Below, one piece after another: positions 62,290 through 64,000 of a stretch of DNA of 64,000 nt (the first letter of the stretch is position 1; every line of letters starts with the position of its first letter). The notes under the pieces were generated by a model that saw nothing but the letters and a program-made list of their open reading frames with translations, did no database searches and was not told the DNA's origin. A program made the translations under genes and the position numbers. The DNA comes from Olivibacter domesticus (GTDB taxonomy: Bacteria; Bacteroidota; Bacteroidia; Sphingobacteriales; Sphingobacteriaceae). The DNA is taken from assembly GCF_900109575.1 (NCBI RefSeq), contig NZ_FOAF01000015.1, positions 1 through 64,000 on the forward strand. Direction: 5' to 3'.

Positions 62290-62844
62290 CTAAGGTTGCT
62301 TTAAAATACATCTTTCTTTTTTTAGCACCGCTAAGAAATCCTCGTTCTTAAAAGACGATTTAATTCTTTCACCTTCCTGCTTATAATAACGATTTAATTC
62401 TTTTCTGTGCATGGCGGTAATGAAACGCTGTATCTCTGTTTCATTTTCAAGAACAAGGCCTGGCACCTGAACCGGCTTATGGCTGTTTTCATCCAATGCT
62501 ACCATAGAAAAGTAACTTGAATTGGTATGTTTAACCGCACGTGTTTTTACGTTCTCTGCAAGTACTTTTATACCTACTACTAATGAAGAATTTCCTACAT
62601 AATTTACAGAGGCGAGTAGGGAAATTATTTCGCCTACCTCAACCGAAGCCCTAAAGTCAACATTATCTATAGAGGCCGTAACACAATAGGTTTCAGCATG
62701 CTTTGCCGCACATACATAGGCAACTTTATCCATTAACGATAAGATGACTCCCCCGTGTATCTTCCCTCCAAAGTTAGAATAGGAAGGAATCATTAACTCT
62801 GTCATGATGGTTTGAGATTCGGCAACGGTTTTATAATTCTCCAT
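62290..62844 (-). CDS. acyl-CoA thioesterase (hotdog fold)
   Basis: A 184-residue hotdog thioesterase: N-terminal part AESQTIMTELMIPSYSNFGGKIHGGVILSLMDKVAYVCA gives the helix with conserved His and Asp, followed by VDFRASVEVGEIISLLASV. Matches the YciA/acyl-CoA thioester hydrolase group that cleaves long-chain acyl-CoA. Followed 10 bp downstream by YceI on the same strand, so likely co-transcribed. Confidence 0.9.
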   Translation of the reverse strand: MENYKTVAESQTIMTELMIPSYSNFGGKIHGGVILSLMDKVAYVCAAKHAETYCVTASIDNVDFRASVEVGEIISLLASVNYVGNSSLVVGIKVLAENVKTRAVKHTNSSYFSMVALDENSHKPVQVPGLVLENETEIQRFITAMHRKELNRYYKQEGERIKSSFKNEDFLAVLKKERCILKQP

Positions 62845-62854
62845 TTATATATTG

Positions 62855-63379
62855 TTATATTTTGATCAGTTGTACATTACCTATAATTTTTACTTCTTCT
62901 GAGACAACAAGGCCGCCGGCTTCCATTAAGGGGTTATAGATGAGCCCAAAATCCTTTCGGCTAATTTTTCCTGTAACTCGAAAACCTGCTTTATATTGCT
63001 CTTTGCTTTCAATTGCGCCACCAAAAATTACTTTAAGTTCTACTTCTCGAGCGATTTGTTTAATGGTAAGTATACCCTTTAATAAAAATTCATTTTTTCG
63101 CTGAGGATTCAGCGACATGGATTCAAATGTAATTATAGGAAATTTTTCAATATCAAAAAAAGCGTCTGATTTTAGATGGTTGTCACGGTATTCTTCATTT
63201 GTGTAAACACTGTTTGTTTCGATCTCGACAGATACTTTGCCCCCTTCAAATTCATTTATCTTTTCAGTAGAAACTGTTCCGTCGAATTTCGTGAATAAGC
63301 CGGTAACAGTTGATATAAGCATATGCTTTACCTTGAAATGGATTTCGGAATGTTTAGTGTCAATTTTCCAATTAACCAT
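62855..63379 (-). CDS. YceI family protein
   Basis: A 174-residue lipocalin-fold YceI protein, which binds isoprenoid or fatty-acid ligands. Typical blocks: WKIDTKHSEIHFKVKHMLISTVTG, FEGGKVSVEIETNSVYTNEEYRD and LKSDAFFDIEKFPIITFES. No signal peptide, so it is cytoplasmic here. Same strand as the thioesterase and the SDR gene. Confidence 0.93.
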   Translation of the reverse strand: MVNWKIDTKHSEIHFKVKHMLISTVTGLFTKFDGTVSTEKINEFEGGKVSVEIETNSVYTNEEYRDNHLKSDAFFDIEKFPIITFESMSLNPQRKNEFLLKGILTIKQIAREVELKVIFGGAIESKEQYKAGFRVTGKISRKDFGLIYNPLMEAGGLVVSEEVKIIGNVQLIKI

Positions 63380-63449
63380 ATTATTTGATTTTAAAAGTCT
63401 AAAATTGCTTTAACAAGAATAAAAAGGTCATTTATTTATATCGAGAGGG

Positions 63450-64000
63450 TTAATAAGCTCTTATAATCTGACCATTGAGTGCCCCAACTACACTCTTATA
63501 ATACGCGGCGGTAACAATCTCCATTTTTACTGGTATATGGCCTGGAAAGGCATCAAACAATTCAGGAGAATCTTCCACAACACCCGGGCTTACCGCATTA
63601 ATACGTACATCGTTCTTTAATTCTATTGACGCAGATTTCACAAATGAGTTTATAGCGCCATTTACCGTACTAAGCGCAGTGCCGGCAAGTATAGGATCTT
63701 CTGAAAGGATACCAGAAGTTAATGTAAAAGATCCTGTCGGGTTAATATAGCGTTGACCAATTAATACCAGGTTAACTTGTCCCATTAATTTATTAAGCAG
63801 ACCGATCTTAAAATCGGTTCCTTGCATTTCATGCAGTGGTTTGAAGGCCGCTTTGCCGGTAGTGCTTATTAAAGCATCAAAAGGTCCTATCGTTTGAAAA
63901 AGCGTCGCTATTGATTCTTCAGAAGTTATATCTACTTGATAATCGCCTTTGGTTGCACCAACCCTTATCACCTCATGTTTTTTACTCAATAGGGCTGTTA
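63450..64000 (-). CDS. short-chain dehydrogenase (SDR), 5' end outside window
   Basis: Partial gene on the minus strand; the open frame runs off the window edge (upstream reads ...TALLSKKHEV), so the start and the NAD-binding TGxxxG motif are missing. Visible core: DALISTTGKAAFKPL (the NNAG-type strand), GSFTLTSG, STVNGAINSFVKSASIEL, and INAVSPGVVEDSPELF. The usual catalytic Tyr of YxxxK is not present at its expected place, as in a subgroup of atypical SDRs. Substrate unknown. Confidence 0.85.
   Translation of the reverse strand, partial: TALLSKKHEVIRVGATKGDYQVDITSEESIATLFQTIGPFDALISTTGKAAFKPLHEMQGTDFKIGLLNKLMGQVNLVLIGQRYINPTGSFTLTSGILSEDPILAGTALSTVNGAINSFVKSASIELKNDVRINAVSPGVVEDSPELFDAFPGHIPVKMEIVTAAYYKSVVGALNGQIIRAY

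Noticed and set aside
1-64000. CRISPR arrays, insertion sequences, integrases or phage genes
   Set aside because: No regularly spaced repeat array, transposase, recombinase or phage structural gene was found in the window.

Overview
The window looks like chromosomal DNA from a member of the Bacteroidota, most likely family Sphingobacteriaceae (Olivibacter, Sphingobacterium or Pedobacter-like). The grounds are: AT-rich DNA, promoters of the Bacteroidota type (-7 element TAnnTTTG), few Shine-Dalgarno sequences, the gene order ftsX / DUF3098 / uppP / truB / ribF, a large TamB-type protein, and START-like, YjgP/YjgQ and DUF3098 proteins typical of that phylum. No phage, insertion sequence, integrase or CRISPR array was seen. 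The family-level placement is inferred.

Layout. 1-233: tail of an rRNA operon (5S rRNA and terminator). 376-13101: secreted subtilase, nth, recA, tsaD, a giant tamB-like gene, ribBA, an Lpt-type permease and a START-like protein. 13208-13431: tRNA-Met followed by a degenerate partial copy of its 3' end with its own terminator. 13448-16203: Tat-exported Gfo/Idh/MocA oxidoreductase, CvfB-like RNA-binding protein, small lipoprotein. 16364-21398: TPR/HTH regulator followed by a four-gene SPFH / zinc-ribbon operon. 21460-24577: DNA-alkylation repair, a lipid kinase facing an App1-type phosphatase, ECF sigma factor. 24842-31078: uvrA, then a sulfur block (Rrf2 regulator, siroheme methylase, homoserine sulfhydrylase, OsmC). 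31110-38959: ribF-truB-uppP-DUF3098-ftsX operon and divergent leuS. 39022-45352: small accessory genes: DUF1338, a GNAT-MarR-GNAT operon, a double-thioredoxin protein, and a GNAT/AhpD-like pair divergent from a MocR regulator. 45359-48552: ABC exporter, small lipoprotein, PAP2 phosphatase. 48555-58703: five-gene minus-strand operon built around polyphosphate kinase. 58949-64000: DinB, Lrp plus EamA exporter, asparaginase, thioesterase, YceI and a truncated SDR.

The most unusual material is the operon at 48555-58703. It starts with an HD-domain protein fused to a Pycsar-type (PycTM) membrane domain, followed by ppk1, an SdiA-regulated-type lipoprotein, a 1209-residue protein, and a GAF protein. 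The 1209-residue protein appears to combine a calcineurin-like phosphoesterase, a previously unremarked kinase-like middle domain (GDWDRHEDQW...PRDRDQAF) and an outer-membrane barrel. Other second-look items are the partial tRNA duplication, the missing start codon of tamB, perfect 22-bp inverted repeats on both sides of recA, a heptamer tandem repeat in the leuS promoter, and candidate operators next to the MarR, MocR and Lrp genes.
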